Assembly: GCA_003427395.1 (NCBI GenBank)
Contig: BFEA01000452.1
Location: 598,697 to 660,297, forward strand
Length of the DNA: 61,601 bases
Direction: 5' to 3'
Origin: Chara braunii
Taxonomy: Eukaryota; Streptophyta; Charophyceae; Charales; Characeae
Shown here: piece after piece, positions 20,533 through 32,800 of the stretch
Numbering within the stretch: the stretch's first letter is position 1
Layout: every line of letters starts with the position of its first letter
Notes under the pieces: generated by a model
Database searches by the model: none
What the model was told of the DNA's origin: nothing
What the model saw: only the letters and a program-made list of their open reading frames with translations
Translations under genes and position numbers: made by a program

Positions 20533-22535
20533 TTTTTTTCCTCCTTTCTTGGACAGTAGGGACCTGCCAGTCCCTACTTGTAGCAGTCCCTACTGACGGC
20601 TAACTCACTCACTCCCTCTCACTCTTTCTGTCTTATTCTCCCACATTTTTCTTTTCTTTTCTTTATTTTTCTAGCATGCCAAGTGTCAAGTGGCCGTTAA
20701 GGCCCTTTTCTAGGCTCTCCCTCTTAGTTTTGGCCCTTCCTATGCTCAAGGGGAAGTCCGTTATTTCTCGGACTGCAACTGTGGTCTTCTCATGCTCATG
20801 AGAGTCTCCGTTTGCCTCTATTTCTTTCAAACGGTGGCCCCTCCCACTCCGATTTTCTCCCGGAGGCCTATTTTTCTTATGGAGCTCCATTTTCTTGGGG
20901 GAGGCCAATCCGAGATTTTTCGGATTGCTCCCATGCCTCTATCTTCATATTTCTTTGCTTTTCTTTTTCTTTTGGTCTTCCCGTTTGTTCCCACTAGTGC
21001 TTGCACTGGTGGTGCTAATATTATTGGCCATCAAGATCGAGATTTTGACGATGCATCTCTCTTTAATTATTTTTCCCTCGTGCTGCTCCGCCGTTTCTCT
21101 TGAGACCTTTTCTTTTTCCTCCTTTCTTGGACAGTAGGGACCTGTCAGTCCCTACTTGTGGCAGTCGCTACTGACGACCAACTCACTCACTCCCTCTCAC
21201 TCTTTCTGTCCTATTCTCCCACATTTTTCTTTTCTTTTCTTTATTTTTTTAGCATGCTAAGTGTCAAGTGGTCGTTAAGGCCCTTTTCTAGGCTCTCCCT
21301 CTTAGTTTTGACCCTTCCTATACTCAAGTCGGTGACCGCCACTCAAGTCGGTGACCGCCAGGCGGGACAAGTACCAAGGACTAGCACGGGACAAATGGCG
21401 GGGACATGAAAAGGTTTCAAGAGAAACGGCGGAGCAGCACGAGGGAAAAATAATTAAAGAGAGATGCATCGTCAAAATCTCGATCTTCATGGCTAATAAT
21501 ATTAGCATCACTAGTGCAAGCACTAGTGGGAGCAAACGGGAAGACCAAAAGAAAAAGAAAAGCAAAGAAACATGAAGATAGAGGCATGGGAGCAATCCGA
21601 AAAATCTCGGATTGGCCTCCCCCAAGAAAATGGAGCTCCATGAGAAAAATAGGCCTCCGGGAGAAAATCGGAGTGGGAGGGGCCACCGTTTGAAAGAAAT
21701 AAAGCCTAGCGGAGGCTCTCATGAGCATGAGAAGACCACAATTGCAGTCCAAGAAATAACGGACTTCCCCTTGAGTATAGAAAGGGTCAAAACTAAGAGA
21801 GAGAGCCTAGAAAAGGGCCTTAACGGCCACTTGACACTTGGCATGCTAAAAAAATCTAGGTAGCATGGGTTATCTCATCGGATAATCTGGTCGGATTATC
21901 TGGCCGGATGATCGAGGGGTAGGATCATCCGGAAATCCGGATGATAAAAAAAAAGGCCTAAAAAAAAAAAAAAAAAAAAAAAAAGTGATATTGCGCATGC
22001 AAAATACAATAGAACTATGTTACTATTACATGCAAAGCTTGATAGGGCCTGGAAGGGTTCAAAGGGGATAAGATAGGGAATAAAGGGGTTTAGAGGGGGG
22101 ATGCTTATTCTATAATTTTTTATCTAAATATTATTTTCTTGTTCTGTTTTATTTTTTATCTTCATACCTGTTGAGTAATCAAAGATGGCCTTTAGCCAAA
22201 AGTTGTTCATATCATTGATATAAACAACATTTTTTTTTTCCAGATTTTTTTGAAATATTTTTTTTTCGGTAAAAAAAAAATATTTTGCGCAGGGCCGGAT
22301 TTTCCATATCCGGAAATAATCCGGAAATTTCATCCGGATTGAAAATTCCAGATAAAATTGGTCTGCCGGATATCCTGATTTGCTACTTGGAAAAAAATAA
22401 AGAAAAGAAAAGAAAAATGTGGGATAATAGGACAGAAAGAGTGAGAGGGAGTGAGTGAGTTGGTCGTCAGTAGGGACTGCCACAAGTAGGGACTGGCAGG
22501 TCCCTACTGTCCAAGAAAGGAGGAAAAAGAACAGG
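20533..22535. repeat. About 2-kb palindromic block: U-V-U, spacer, inverted V and U
   Basis: Unit U (20533-20750) contains GGACAGTAGGGACCTG and the Cs/Ts-rich CACTCACTCCCTCTCACTC part. Unit V (20751-21106) ends CGGCGGAGCAGC-like in reverse (CCGTTTCTCTTGAGACC). U recurs directly at 21107-21327. After an 84-bp spacer, V (21412-21772) and U (21773-22535, interrupted by a MITE) follow in reverse orientation. The arms are near-identical over hundreds of bases. ORFs in the arms mirror each other and look like shadows. Confidence 0.88.
21856..22390. mobile_element. hAT-like MITE, 535 bp, with 8-bp TSD AAAAAAAT
   Basis: AAAAAAAT occurs at 21848-21855 and 22391-22398. The ends are CTAGGTAGCA and TGCTACTTGG, a 10-bp terminal inverted repeat with two mismatches. 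Subterminal regions are rich in ATCCGGA words on both sides (about 21868-21945 and 22295-22375). The element interrupts unit U of the palindrome; the empty site is visible in the uninterrupted copy near 21240-21256. There is no transposase ORF, so it is non-autonomous. The 8-bp duplication suggests hAT, though a run of A makes the TSD less informative. Confidence 0.75.
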
Positions 22536-22565
22536 TCTCAAGAGAAACGGCGGAGCAGCACAACG

Positions 22566-22848
22566 AGATGAGTGTCGGGGACCACCGACGGGACAAAGTG
22601 TCGGGGACCACCGACGGGACAAAGTGTCGGGGACCACCCCTTGAGTATAGGAAGGGTCAAAACTAAGAGGGAGAGCCTAGAAAAGGGCCTAGTGGTCCCC
22701 GACACTTTGCCCCATCGGTGGTCCCCGACACTCATCCCGTCGGTGGTCCCCGACACTTTGTCCCGTCGATGGTCCCCGACACTCATTCCGTCGATGGTCC
22801 GCGACACTCATCCCGTCGGTGGTCCCCGACACTTTGTCCCAGATACCA
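22566..22848. repeat. Divergent array of 26-bp units (TGTCGGGGACCACCGAC)
   Basis: Two full units and one partial (22572-22639) face six units in reverse orientation (22693-22848) across a fragment of unit U (about 22637-22690). Each unit has a 5-bp inverted repeat GTCGG/CCGAC around a 6-base loop, followed by one of two alternative 10-mers (GGGACAAAGT or GGGATGAGT type). No cas genes are present and spacers are not unique, so this is not CRISPR. Confidence 0.85.
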
Positions 22849-23428
22849 TTATTTTAACTTAGTCTCATAGGGTTCCTGGTGCCCTCCCTCAAGGTGTCCC
22901 ACGTTCTTTTGGCGTCTACCGCCCTATGGTGGCCCCGTTTCCCTTGTCTTTTTTCGGGCCTTGCGTGCGTGCCGGTTTCTCCGGTCGCGGGCCTCCAATC
23001 CGTGGTTCACGTTGATTGTCATCGGTGGCCCCTATGTTGGGCCCTTATTTTCTAGCGCCCCGCGGCCACCAGGGCCGCCCACCCCTCGGCTTCCTTATTC
23101 TCTTGTCGTCCGCCGTGCCGCATTTGCAAAGTTAATGGCCCCTTGGCCTTAATCATGTCGAATTCCAATGGCCCTCCTGGCCTCATGTTATGCCCCTATG
23201 CGCCCGTGTCCTGGCGCTTACTTGCTTGTTGCTGCCGGTTCTTTCTCCCTGCGATTCTCAACCTAGGGCATCATTCCCCCCAGCGGTCCCGTCCTAGTCC
23301 GTTTGTCTTTTTTCTCTCTTGTCTCCTTACTCCGGATTTCTCTGTCGTGCACAATTTGGTTATATACAGACTCTCAAGTGTCGGGGCGTTATTCGGGACC
23401 CACCGGTCCCGGCACCGTGGTTAGATAG
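22849..23428. other. Diverged repeat sequence left of element G
   Basis: C/T-rich sequence with words shared loosely with 19790-19880 (for example CCTCAAG, GTGCCC, GCGTGCCG). A GTGTCGGGG fragment and GGTCCCGGCACCG occur at 23386-23418. No coding potential is convincing. The junction to gypsy pol is near 23428. Confidence 0.4.
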
Positions 23429-25690
23429 ATTTGTGATTATATACTTAGATGGTATTCTTGGGTTTAGCAAGACCCTCCAGGAGCACAAGGCTTATCTGAG
23501 GCATGTCTTGGAGAAGCCGAGAGAAGCTAACTTCAAGATCAACACAAAGAAGTGTGAGTGGGTCAAGACACAGGTATTGTACCTGGGCCACGTCCTAGAT
23601 AGAGATGGCATTAGGCCTAAGGACTGTAAGATAAAAACGATTAGAGATTGACCAACTCCCCGCATATTGACAGAGTTGCGATCGTTCCTAGAGTTGGCGA
23701 ACTATTACAGGAAGTTCGTGAGGAACTTCTCTGCCATCGCTGCCCCCCTTCGCAGATTGCTAAAGAAGAAGGCAATCTGGAAATAAGACCAAGATTGTAC
23801 ATCGACCCTGAAAAAGTTAAAGCGGGCCTTGATAAAGTACCCAGTCCTCAAGGTAGCCGATCCGTTTTTGCCTTTTGCCGTCACCACTGATGCATGTCAG
23901 TACGGTATAGGTGTTGTTCTACAACAAGATGATGGCAATGGATATAGACCCGTAGAGTTCATGTCCGCTAGGATGCCTTCGGAGAAGGTAGACATCAACC
24001 TATGAGAGGGAACTCTACGCTGTCAGGCAAGCGCTAGACCACTGGAAGCATTACTTGCTTGGGACGCACTTCAAAGTCTATTCAGACCACGAGACATTGA
24101 GTTGGTTGAAGACTAAGGCCAAGATGACACCTAAGCTTACTAGGTGGGCCGCAGAGATATACCAATTTGACTTTGAGCTCAAGCCTGTCAAGGGAAAATA
24201 TAATGTAGTTGCGGATGCTCTGAGTAGGAGAGGAGACTACTTTGGAGGAATAGTACATTATCTGGATATAGGAAGAGACATGCAGCAGAAGGTCAAGAAT
24301 GCATATGTGCAGGATCCTATTTACAGTGACCTCCTTAAAAGAGTTAAGGAGTCCCCAAAATCTGAACCAGATTACCGCACTACGGATGGGGAAAAGACTA
24401 TGTAGCTGATCGATTATGCGTTCCCAACAGTGAGGAGATCCGTAGCTTGATCCTAGGGGAATGCCACGACACAGAGGGACATTTCGATTGGCAAAAGACA
24501 TTAGCCAACCTCGTTCGCGCGTATACATGTGTTCTGACATGAAGGCTGACTGCGTAGAGTATGTACTCAGTTGTAAAGTATGCTAGAGAAATAAGACCAC
24601 TTCGCGAGCCCCTCTAGGTCTTCTCAAACCTTTGCCTATTCCCTCAGGGCCTGAAGAGTCAGTATCTATAGATTTTATGGATGTTGGGGTCTGAAGCAGG
24701 CATGGCAAAAGCCAAGTCATGGTTGTAGTCGATAGGATTAGCAAATATGCACTTTTTATTCCTTTGCCTTCGGGGCCACGCACAAATTTAGTAATAGAGA
24801 AGTTCTTTGATCATTGGGTCAGTGAGCATGGTATACCGCTGTCGATAGTTAGTGACAGAGATACCAGGTTCACCAGTCAGAACTGGCAGGAACTGATGAG
24901 AATTTATGGCTCTAAGTTGTTGATGTAGCCTGGCCGCCATCCAGATGAACAAGATCCTGCAACAAACTCTTAGAATGTACATCAGACCTGATCAAGTCAA
25001 CTGGGATGAGATCCTCCCAAAGGTAGCCACCGCATACAACAACAGTGTTCATCTAGCAACCTGTCGCACTCCCAACGAACTGCATAAGTCCTTTAGGCCG
25101 CGTAGACCGTTTGAGGGACTGAACCGGGATCAGATCCAGAGGCTACTGCCCGATACTAGGGAGTTTGCGCTACAGCACGAGAAAAAGATTGCTACCGTAA
25201 TAGAGAACCTCAGGAAGGACCAGCATAAGGTGATAGAACAAGCCAACAAGCACCGTCGACAATTCCCGGTAGGCGACCTAGTCTGGGTCAAGTCCAAAAA
25301 ATGTGCTCCTGAGGAGAACATCTCACAGAAGCTATTACCTGCGTATAGAGGACCGTGTCCAGTCCTAGAAGTCAAGGGCAGAGAGGATGGACCATCCTAC
25401 ACGATAGAGATTCCAGCACACCTCCACACCTACCCAATTTTTCACGCGTCAAAGTTGTTGCCTTGTACTACGAGTCAACAGTTCCCATCGAGAAGGTCCA
25501 TGAGCCCTTCGGATATGGACGGAAGGTACGACATTGACTGCATAGTAAGTGAGGATGTCTTCAGAATCAGAGGTAGAGGTCGTCCACAGAAACAGTACAA
25601 AGTCAGATTTTCCTATAAAAAACCGAAAGACTGCTCCCGATGTAATCCGTGCCTATGAAAGAGCTAAGAAAGGTAAAGATCCTGCTGTAG
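23429..25690 (+). pseudogene. Element G: 5'-truncated Ty3/gypsy pol (RT palm to integrase chromodomain)
   Basis: Homology begins abruptly inside RT at LDRFVIIYLDGILGFSK, so the start of pol, gag, leader and 5' LTR are missing. The YLDD box reads YLDG. RNase H (TTDACQYGIGVVL, ALDHWKHYLLG, DHETLSWLKTKA) and the integrase core (VVVDRISKYALFIPL, IVSDRDTRF) follow. The stretch with the catalytic Glu is deleted near 24940. The C-terminus has a GPY-like region, an RGRGRP AT-hook-like motif and chromodomain-like QYKVRF. Stops and frameshifts occur near 23650, 23790, 24003, 24405 and 24928. It is more diverged from A, C and E than these are from one another. Confidence 0.88.
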
Positions 25691-25733
25691 ATTGACATAT
25701 TCTCGGAGGACCTCGAATCTAGGCCGGCGGGAG

Positions 25734-26678
25734 TGAAACGTTTTTCACCTTTGCAGCAGCAGACGCAGAACCCAGGGCTCGATCCCTAGACCTTGCCCTT
25801 ACCCGTGTAGAGTACCGAGTCGACCCTGTGTGTTTGAACCCGTGACCTGTGTCTTAGTAGTCGCCTGTTGTCTGTCGTAGGTTAGTGTGGTCATCGGGTC
25901 TCAATCCGTAGGTGTGTTGAGTAGGGGTCATAGCTGTGTAGAAGTTGTAGCTGCTACAGTCTTGAAAGGTCAAGGTCGTAGCTGCTACAGTCCCAAAAGG
26001 CCAAGTCTACAGACTTCCGGAAGGTCCGGAAGTGGCCTTTCAAGAATGACTCAAGTTAGGCTAGAGGCAAGTGGGCAAGTGGGTAGTCCAACCCTGTCTA
26101 GTCAGTGGTACCCAGTCCCAGTCGCACTTTGTCCAGTCAGCAAGTACCATGTGGGACTGTGTGCACCCTAGGCCCGGTGGAAAGGAGCAGACCAGCGACC
26201 AAGCGAAGTATAAATCAAGATGCAGCGTCCAGTCATGGATTCATTCAGACTGTGAGCCGTGCAGAAGCGCTGCCTGAGCGACTTGTGCAAGGAGGTCTGC
26301 AGGTGCCTGAGGGAGAAGTGGGCTGTGAGGGAGATGAAGCGGCCATAGCCGCTAGTTAGTGGGAGAGGTAAAAGCAGCCCTAGCTGCTATAGGTTAGAGA
26401 TAGGCTATAACCTGTATCCGTGAGTGTGAATTGAAGTGTTTGCGTGTGTGGGACATCCAGGGAGATCCAGAGTAGTGTGTGTGTGAACAGTTGTTGAGGA
26501 TACAGTGTCGGAAAGGTGTTGTGAAGGCGCACAGGCGCCATAGCCATTCGAAGCAAGTTGAATCTGAACTGTGTTCTCGGCCTTGATATCTCTGAGCTTT
26601 GTGTGGGTGCCTGGCACCAGTGTGACTGCCATCTGTTTTCGTGCATGCTGAGAAAGAAAGAAGACGAGTCTGATTGCA
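25734..26678 (+). repeat. 3' LTR of element G
   Basis: It starts TGAAACG after a purine-rich stretch and ends GAGTCTGATTGCA. It aligns in reverse with the solo LTR inside the U2 pseudogene (2311-3217). The repeated word GTAGCTGCTACAGTC (25951 and 25979) is shared by both copies. No 5' LTR is present. Confidence 0.85.
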
Positions 26679-27081
26679 AACCAGACAACAACAACCAAAA
26701 AGAAAAAGCATACAACGGCCAACGACCGAAATGATGACCCAAAAGAGAACACACAACGGCCAACAACCAAAATGACAACCCCTATGAACAAAAAACACAG
26801 AACGGCCAACAACCTAAATGACGACCACAAAAGAAGAGATGGTCAGCAACCAAAACGACAATGAAAACACAAAAAAAGCACACGGGCCAAAACAAAACAA
26901 GAACATCACACTGCCCTGGGCCCAGACGGGAAACCGGTCTTGGGGGACGGCGCTACACCAGACCCTCGACAGTCTCTCTTTAACAAAATAGTGATAGAGA
27001 TCATGTTTTATTGTTATCACCTGCTTTTTTTCCCTTCTTCTTCTTCAGCCAACCACGTTTTTTTCCTTTTCCTTTTTCCTT
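26679..27081. repeat. Degenerate tandem repeats (ACGGCCAAC...) and pyrimidine tracts
   Basis: Units like ACAACGGCCAACGACC followed by AAATGATGACC recur near 26715, 26754, 26801 and, more diverged, 26840. From 27027 to 27078 long T and C tracts follow. Long minus-strand ORFs here are low-complexity shadows of the repeat. Confidence 0.6.
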
Positions 27082-27396
27082 GACCACCTGTAGGTGGTCT
27101 ACTATTGGTGGTGGTGCGAGCATCCCCCAATAGTAGGGACACTATTCGTAGATGCCTCCGATCTGTTGGTGGGGAGCTGCACGTGGTGGAAACCGGGTCC
27201 GGTGTCCCATTGTCAAAGTCAGAGCCTTTTGTGAGTTACAGGTTGTCCCCTCATCAAAGGATTAGCAGGCCATCTACTCCCTAACCCTGACTACTGTAAT
27301 TTTCCCGTCTTTCCCAGCAGGGGTCCAGACTGATCCTTTTTGAACACGCCCCCCCTGCAGTGCTAGTGGTGCTGACAGGATCAGACACCACTAGCA
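27082..27396. repeat. Three perfect hairpins in a row
   Basis: GACCACC-TGTA-GGTGGTC (27082-27099), CTACTATTGG with CCAATAGTAG (27099-27108 and 27127-27136), and TGCTAGTGGTG with CACCACTAGCA (27361-27371 and 27386-27396). All arms pair perfectly. They lie in non-coding sequence downstream, in LINE sense, of the minus-strand LINE fragment. Confidence 0.8.
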
Positions 27397-27962
27397 CCCG
27401 GGGAGAGGCTCCATCTATTGCTGGGGAGCATCACCTGCTGGAAAACGGCTCCAGCGTCCCTTTACAGAAAGAATACAGAATGGGTTCAGAATGAATATCG
27501 AAAGTTGTGTAAACCTGCCAGCATTGATTACTCTGGCATCCAGAGGATTGAATGTGCAGGTAATTACGGGAGGGGAGGGGGAGGAGACCTCTTCGCCCCA
27601 ATACCAGGCGCCAGATATCCACTTCTAACAACTAGTTCCTCCCTCAGCCTTTGGATAAAGTTATAGAAAGAAAATAAAACAAACGTTCTGAGAGACTCGA
27701 TTCCACCAGCATTGATTACCCGGGAGAAACCCCGGGGATTGGCTGTGTGGCCAACTTCTGACTGAAAATGCGGGGACCGAGCTGAATTTGTGGACACTCA
27801 GACCATCTGTTCTACTCAGGCACAACCATGCACACCCATGCGCCTTGAAGCTCTTGGTAGTCTTGCAGGGGCCTTCGGCAAGCAGCATCCTGGGGGCACC
27901 GGAGGGGCTTTTCTCAGGCTCCTCTGGTCTTGTCATGATTATATCTCACTCCTGTGACCGAG
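27397..27962 (-). other. Sequence 3' of the LINE ORF, possible LINE 3' UTR
   Basis: Non-coding on the minus strand after the LINE stop. The word CCAGCATTGATTAC occurs twice (about 27518 and 27705), each preceded by related A-rich sequence, which suggests an internal repeat of roughly 185 bp. No poly-A tail boundary is clear. Confidence 0.4.
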
Positions 27963-29826
27963 TCATGTGACAACTTCTGTCAGGGCAAGGGGGTGAGGGG
28001 GGAATGGATCCGGGAATTCAGACGGGGGCCTCATCGGGAAGGTTGGATCAATTTGGGTCCAATCGTTGAAGATGAGTCTGTAATCTCTCGGGATTCCATG
28101 CTCTGTCCCGGCCGCCCGGTCTCCTGTCCACTCGATTCGAGCCATCCATCCACCACGTTGCCCGCCCAACCATTCCATACTAAACCCCGTGATTGCCCTC
28201 TTTATATCCTGGTCAGTCTGAAGAATGTCTAGCTGTGATTTGAGGTCGCCCCATCTTCGTGACGGTTCCAACTGCACTAGTTCCTTTATCTGCCCAGTCA
28301 GTTCAGGGCCCTCAATCTTAACCCCCTCCAACACTAAAAGGCAGCGCTGCCACCAAAGCGCCCAGAGGACAGACCGGCTACCCAAGCTATATAGGTTACC
28401 CACATAGGAGGGGGCTCTTTCCATTGCCGGACAGTGTCCAGCAAGGATGGCTTGCCAAGACCATGGCCAGGGAATGTCCGATTTTGCCTTCCTCCAAATG
28501 CGATCCCACCATCTCCACGTCAGTGTGGCCACCGGGCATTGCATAAAGATATGCTCAATGGTTTCATTCTTTTTTTGCATTGGGAATGCTGCAAGGCATC
28601 GGTGGCACCATGGGTGCGCTTTCCCTTTTTGTTCTAAATGTGTGTGGTCAATTGGCCAAGCATTTGTCGGCAGACAACGATGGGCAATCTGCCATTGCAG
28701 AGACGTAATTTTTGCTGGCCTGGCTTTTGTCCCATTGAACCATTTAATGGGTGTAAGGAGAGACCGATCCACATCCAGGTGCTGGGCCCATCTGTCATTT
28801 ATGCAGTCTCTTAGTGCTCTCTTAGGTCTGAGCATCTTATACACGGATCTGACAGATATGGTGTTGAGGTGGACTCTCTTTCCACACGCCGCTGCTATCC
28901 CCCTAGTCGTCTGCCATTGCCATTCAGCGGGGTCGATAGCAAGTTTGTGTATCGGCGTTTGGGGAAGAAAGGCCTTAAAGTCTTGATCTTCTTGGAACAC
29001 TCTTACTCGGTACGCTTTTGTTTTCTCCCGCCACTCGAAAGGGTTGCGAGAGGCTTGAAGCTTCCCCCTTGGCCTGATTGTGTAATATTCCACCAAAACA
29101 TCCGATGACCGTACCCAGTGAATCTGACCTATCCGTGTGACATCGCCCGAAATAGCGACCAGTCCCCTTCCTCCAAGGTGGGGCCTTTTTTTAGCACCTT
29201 GTACCAGGCCAGAGGGATTGCTTCGATAATCATCTCCAAGTGATGCTCCGTGTGGTGGCAGTACCTGAGGGTATCTTGCAGTTGGGTTGCTGTTTCCAGT
29301 CCTTCCTCTCCTGATCCCATATATGCCCAACCCGAAGTACCCCATTTTTTACCCATCCCTTCCAGGGAGTTGTTGAGCTGTTCAAAATCTGTCCATGATG
29401 AGAGGTAATCCACCGGTTTCCAAACAGTGGTTGCCGGCTTACTTCCTCCCAGCGCTTCGGTGCCTGTTTTTCGGGGAGGGGGAGCCTGCGCCAACTCTTA
29501 AGCAATGATGGCCAAAATTGGTCAACTGTTTGGCCCTGGATCTTGCGCGGGATTGACCAGTAGCGGTCCTCTAGCCATGTGAGCGGACTCACCTCTGGTG
29601 GGGCCGGTGGGGCCAACCGAGCGATGTGTTCCAGGGCCAGAATCTGCCAAGGGTTGTCTGCAGCAAAGATCAGCGACTTCAGCCATTTGAGACGGAGGAC
29701 CTGGACTTGTGTTGTGGGATCGATGATGCCCAGGCCCCCCGCTCTTTTTGGTTGTATGACTGACTCCCATGCTACCCTGCTGATGACGTTTGCCCGTTCG
29801 TCGTCTCCTCTCCATAGGAAGGCCGC
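27963..29826 (-). pseudogene. LINE (non-LTR retrotransposon) ORF2 C-terminal fragment with zf-RVT domain
   Basis: The minus strand begins near 29826 at [20 protein letters not shown], the typical end of the LINE reverse transcriptase, and continues through GGLGIIDP, then the zf-RVT domain: Trp-rich region, SVYKMLRP, TSLQWQIAHRCLP, and a zinc motif WCHRCLAAF...TIEHIFMQC (C-x2-C...H-x4-C). The last 460 codons (27963-29345) are one open frame; upstream parts lie in two other frames, so at least two indels occurred. Endonuclease and RT core are missing. Its 5' end abuts family-C pol in the opposite orientation. Confidence 0.87.
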
Positions 29827-32800
29827 TACTCTGGATCTCAGCTCCCTGCTTCATGAGCAGGCCATAGCTAATGACTCTTTAGTCACCCCGCAGACTCATC
29901 CAGACCAAACTATGCTCTGTACGTTGGATGTGTCTGAAGCCTTAGAAGATCTAGAAAGTGAGTGGTCAAACAAGGACCCTCGCGAGACTTGGGTGGCGCT
30001 AAGGAAAGGTCCTAGAGGGGAACATTTCGTGGTGGAGGTCGATGTAGGAGGCCGCAAATGTGGTGCCTTCATAGACATAGGCTCCACGCAGAATTATATA
30101 AGTCGCGACTGTTTGGAAAGGCTGCACCTACAGGACCGGGTACGGCACCTTAGTAGACCTGTAGCATCTACGTTGGCCAACAAGGAGTGCATGATAGTAA
30201 CAGACTATATCAAGGACGTAGTCTGTACCTTCTCCTATGGAGGAGGCGAACTTAATCATAAGATTTCGTTCTTGGTTAGCGACGACTTACCATTCGACAT
30301 GTTGTTAGGCATGTACTACCTCGAAGTTGCTAAGCCCCAGTTTGACTGGGATAAGAAGGTGCTCAAGCATAAGTTGCCCGATGGTCGAACTGTCAGCTTG
30401 ACTAAGTTCAAGGCCAGTAGCATTATAGATACCTATGGCTGCTTGTGTGCATCAGCGTTCTACAATTACTACAAGCAAAACCAAGAGGAAGGTATGTACC
30501 TTGTATATGTCTCTGGGAAAGGGGAGGTCCTTAAAACACCCCCAGAGATAGAATGCGTCGTTGCTAAGTTCCCCGATCTGTTCAAAAAGCCCACAGGAGT
30601 TGTTGAAAGGGAAGTTCTCCACGCTATAGAAATCATTCCAGGGAGTAAGACCCCAAAGGGAAGGATCTATAGGATGGCTCCCGCCGAGTTAGATGAACTT
30701 CGGCGACAGCTTAAGGAGCTGACAGAGAAGGGATGGATTCGGCCTAGTACTTCCCCTTACGGATCTCCCGTGCTATTCGTACCGAAGAAGGGGGGTACAT
30801 TGAGGATGTGCATTGATTATAGAGGCCTCAATGCCATCACTGTGAAGAACGCAGAGCCTCTACCTCGCATAGATGACCTATTGGATAGGGTGCAGGGATG
30901 CAAGTACTATAGCAAAATAGACTTGAAATCCGGCTATTATCAGATCGCTATAAGACCTGAGGACCAACACAAGACAAATTTTCAGACACGTTAAGGTCTG
31001 TACGAGTTTGTAGTGATGCCCTTTGGTCTTTGCAATGCGCCGGGAACGTTCCAGCACGCTATGAATCGGATCTTCCATGACCGTTTAGATAAGTTTGTCG
31101 TGGTCTACCTTGACGACATCCTGATCTTTAGTAAGTCTGCTGAGGAGCATACACAACATGTTGAGACGGTACTTTCACTTCTTCGACAACACAAGTATAA
31201 GTTCAACTTAGAGAAGTGTGAATTCGGTCGCACTAAGATATTATACTTGGGTCATGAAGTATCCGCGGAAGGGATTAGGCCGAAAGATGTGAAGGTGGCT
31301 AGTATACGCGACTGGCCACGACCTCAGACAGTCACTGAGGTCAGATCATTCTTAGGAATGTGCGGCTACTATAGGAACTTCGTTAAGAACTATTCTACAG
31401 TCGCCTCTCCTTTGACTGATCTAACTCGACTTGACACGCCGTGGGACTGGAGTGATGAGTGCAAGGGTGCTTTCAAGAGATTGAAGCATGTACTCATGAA
31501 TCATGAGGTCCTCATGGTTCCCGATCCTCAGAAGCCATTCATAGTGACCACTGACGCAAGCCAATACGACATTGGTGCAGTGCTGGCTCAGCAGGATGGG
31601 AAAAAGTTGAGACCGATTTGAGTACATGAGCAAGATGCCATCGAAGAAGTTGGCAAAGTCCACCTACGAAAGGGAACTCTATGCTCTATACAAATCATTC
31701 GTCCATTGGAGACACTTCCTATTGGGAAAGTTCTTCTACTTGAGGACTGATCATCAGACCCTCAAATGGATCAAGACTCAACCGGCTCTTTCTGACGCAC
31801 TCAAGCGATGGATTGAGGTCATAGACCAATATGACTTCAAGCTTGAGTATCTGAAGGGAGAGTATAACAAGGTTGTTGATGCGCTATCACGTAGAGCAGA
31901 CTACCTAGGTGCGCTAGTTTCTGACTTTGGCGTATCTGAAGAAGTAACTCAATCATTGGTGGGAGCCTATCAGGAAGACCCTATCACGATGGACATCATG
32001 CGCAAACTTCAGGCAAAAGACAAGGCCACGGAAAGTGAGTTTGTGATGGTGGACGGGTTACTCTATCTTGATAAGGCCGGAATAAAAAGATTAGTAGTCC
32101 CATCTAGTGAACATTTGCGTAGTTTGTTTTTAGGCGAATGTCATAACGCAACTGGGCACTTTGGCTACAAGAAGACGAGTGCTAACCTAGTACAACGATT
32201 TTGGTGGCCAGGAATGTTAGATGATGCAAAGAAGTACGTAGAGACCTGTCAGGTCTGTCAGCGGGACAAGCCGCGAACTCAAGCACCGCTTGGGTTGTTG
32301 AAGCCTTTGCCTATTCCTGCTACTCCAGGACAGAGTGTTTCCATGGATTTCATGGACACCCTGGTGACTAGTAAGAGTGGCAAGAGGCACATCTTCGTCA
32401 TCATCGATCGATTCACCAAGTACGCTAGACTAGTGGCTATGCCAGAGACCGCAAGAACTGACTATGTCATCAAGTTGTTCAAAGACAACTGGGTGTGTGA
32501 CTTTGGTTTACCAAAGTCAATCGGTAGTGACTGAGATGTCCGATTCACAAGTGAGTTGTGGAAGAAGACTGCAGAACAGATGGGCAGTCAACTTCAGATG
32601 ACTTCAGGAAATCATCCCGAAGCCAACGGACAAGCTGAGCAAATGAACAGAGTTGTACAGCGCTTGCTGAGGCATTACATCAAGCCCAACCAGGCTGACT
32701 GGGATGAGCAGTTGCCTCTCATCGCCAGCCTGTACAACAATGCTGTCCACAGCAGTACCAGCGTTAGTCCTAATCAGCTACACTTGGGATGGAAGCCTAG

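Noticed and set aside
22566-22848. CRISPR-like array
   Set aside because: Units repeat without unique spacers (two alternating linkers only), part of the array is inverted, and the DNA is eukaryotic with no cas genes.
26380-26830. Hydrophobic minus-strand ORFs resembling membrane proteins (VVGRCVFSFG...)
   Set aside because: They arise from a degenerate ACGGCCAAC tandem repeat and end of an LTR; all three minus frames are open for the same reason.
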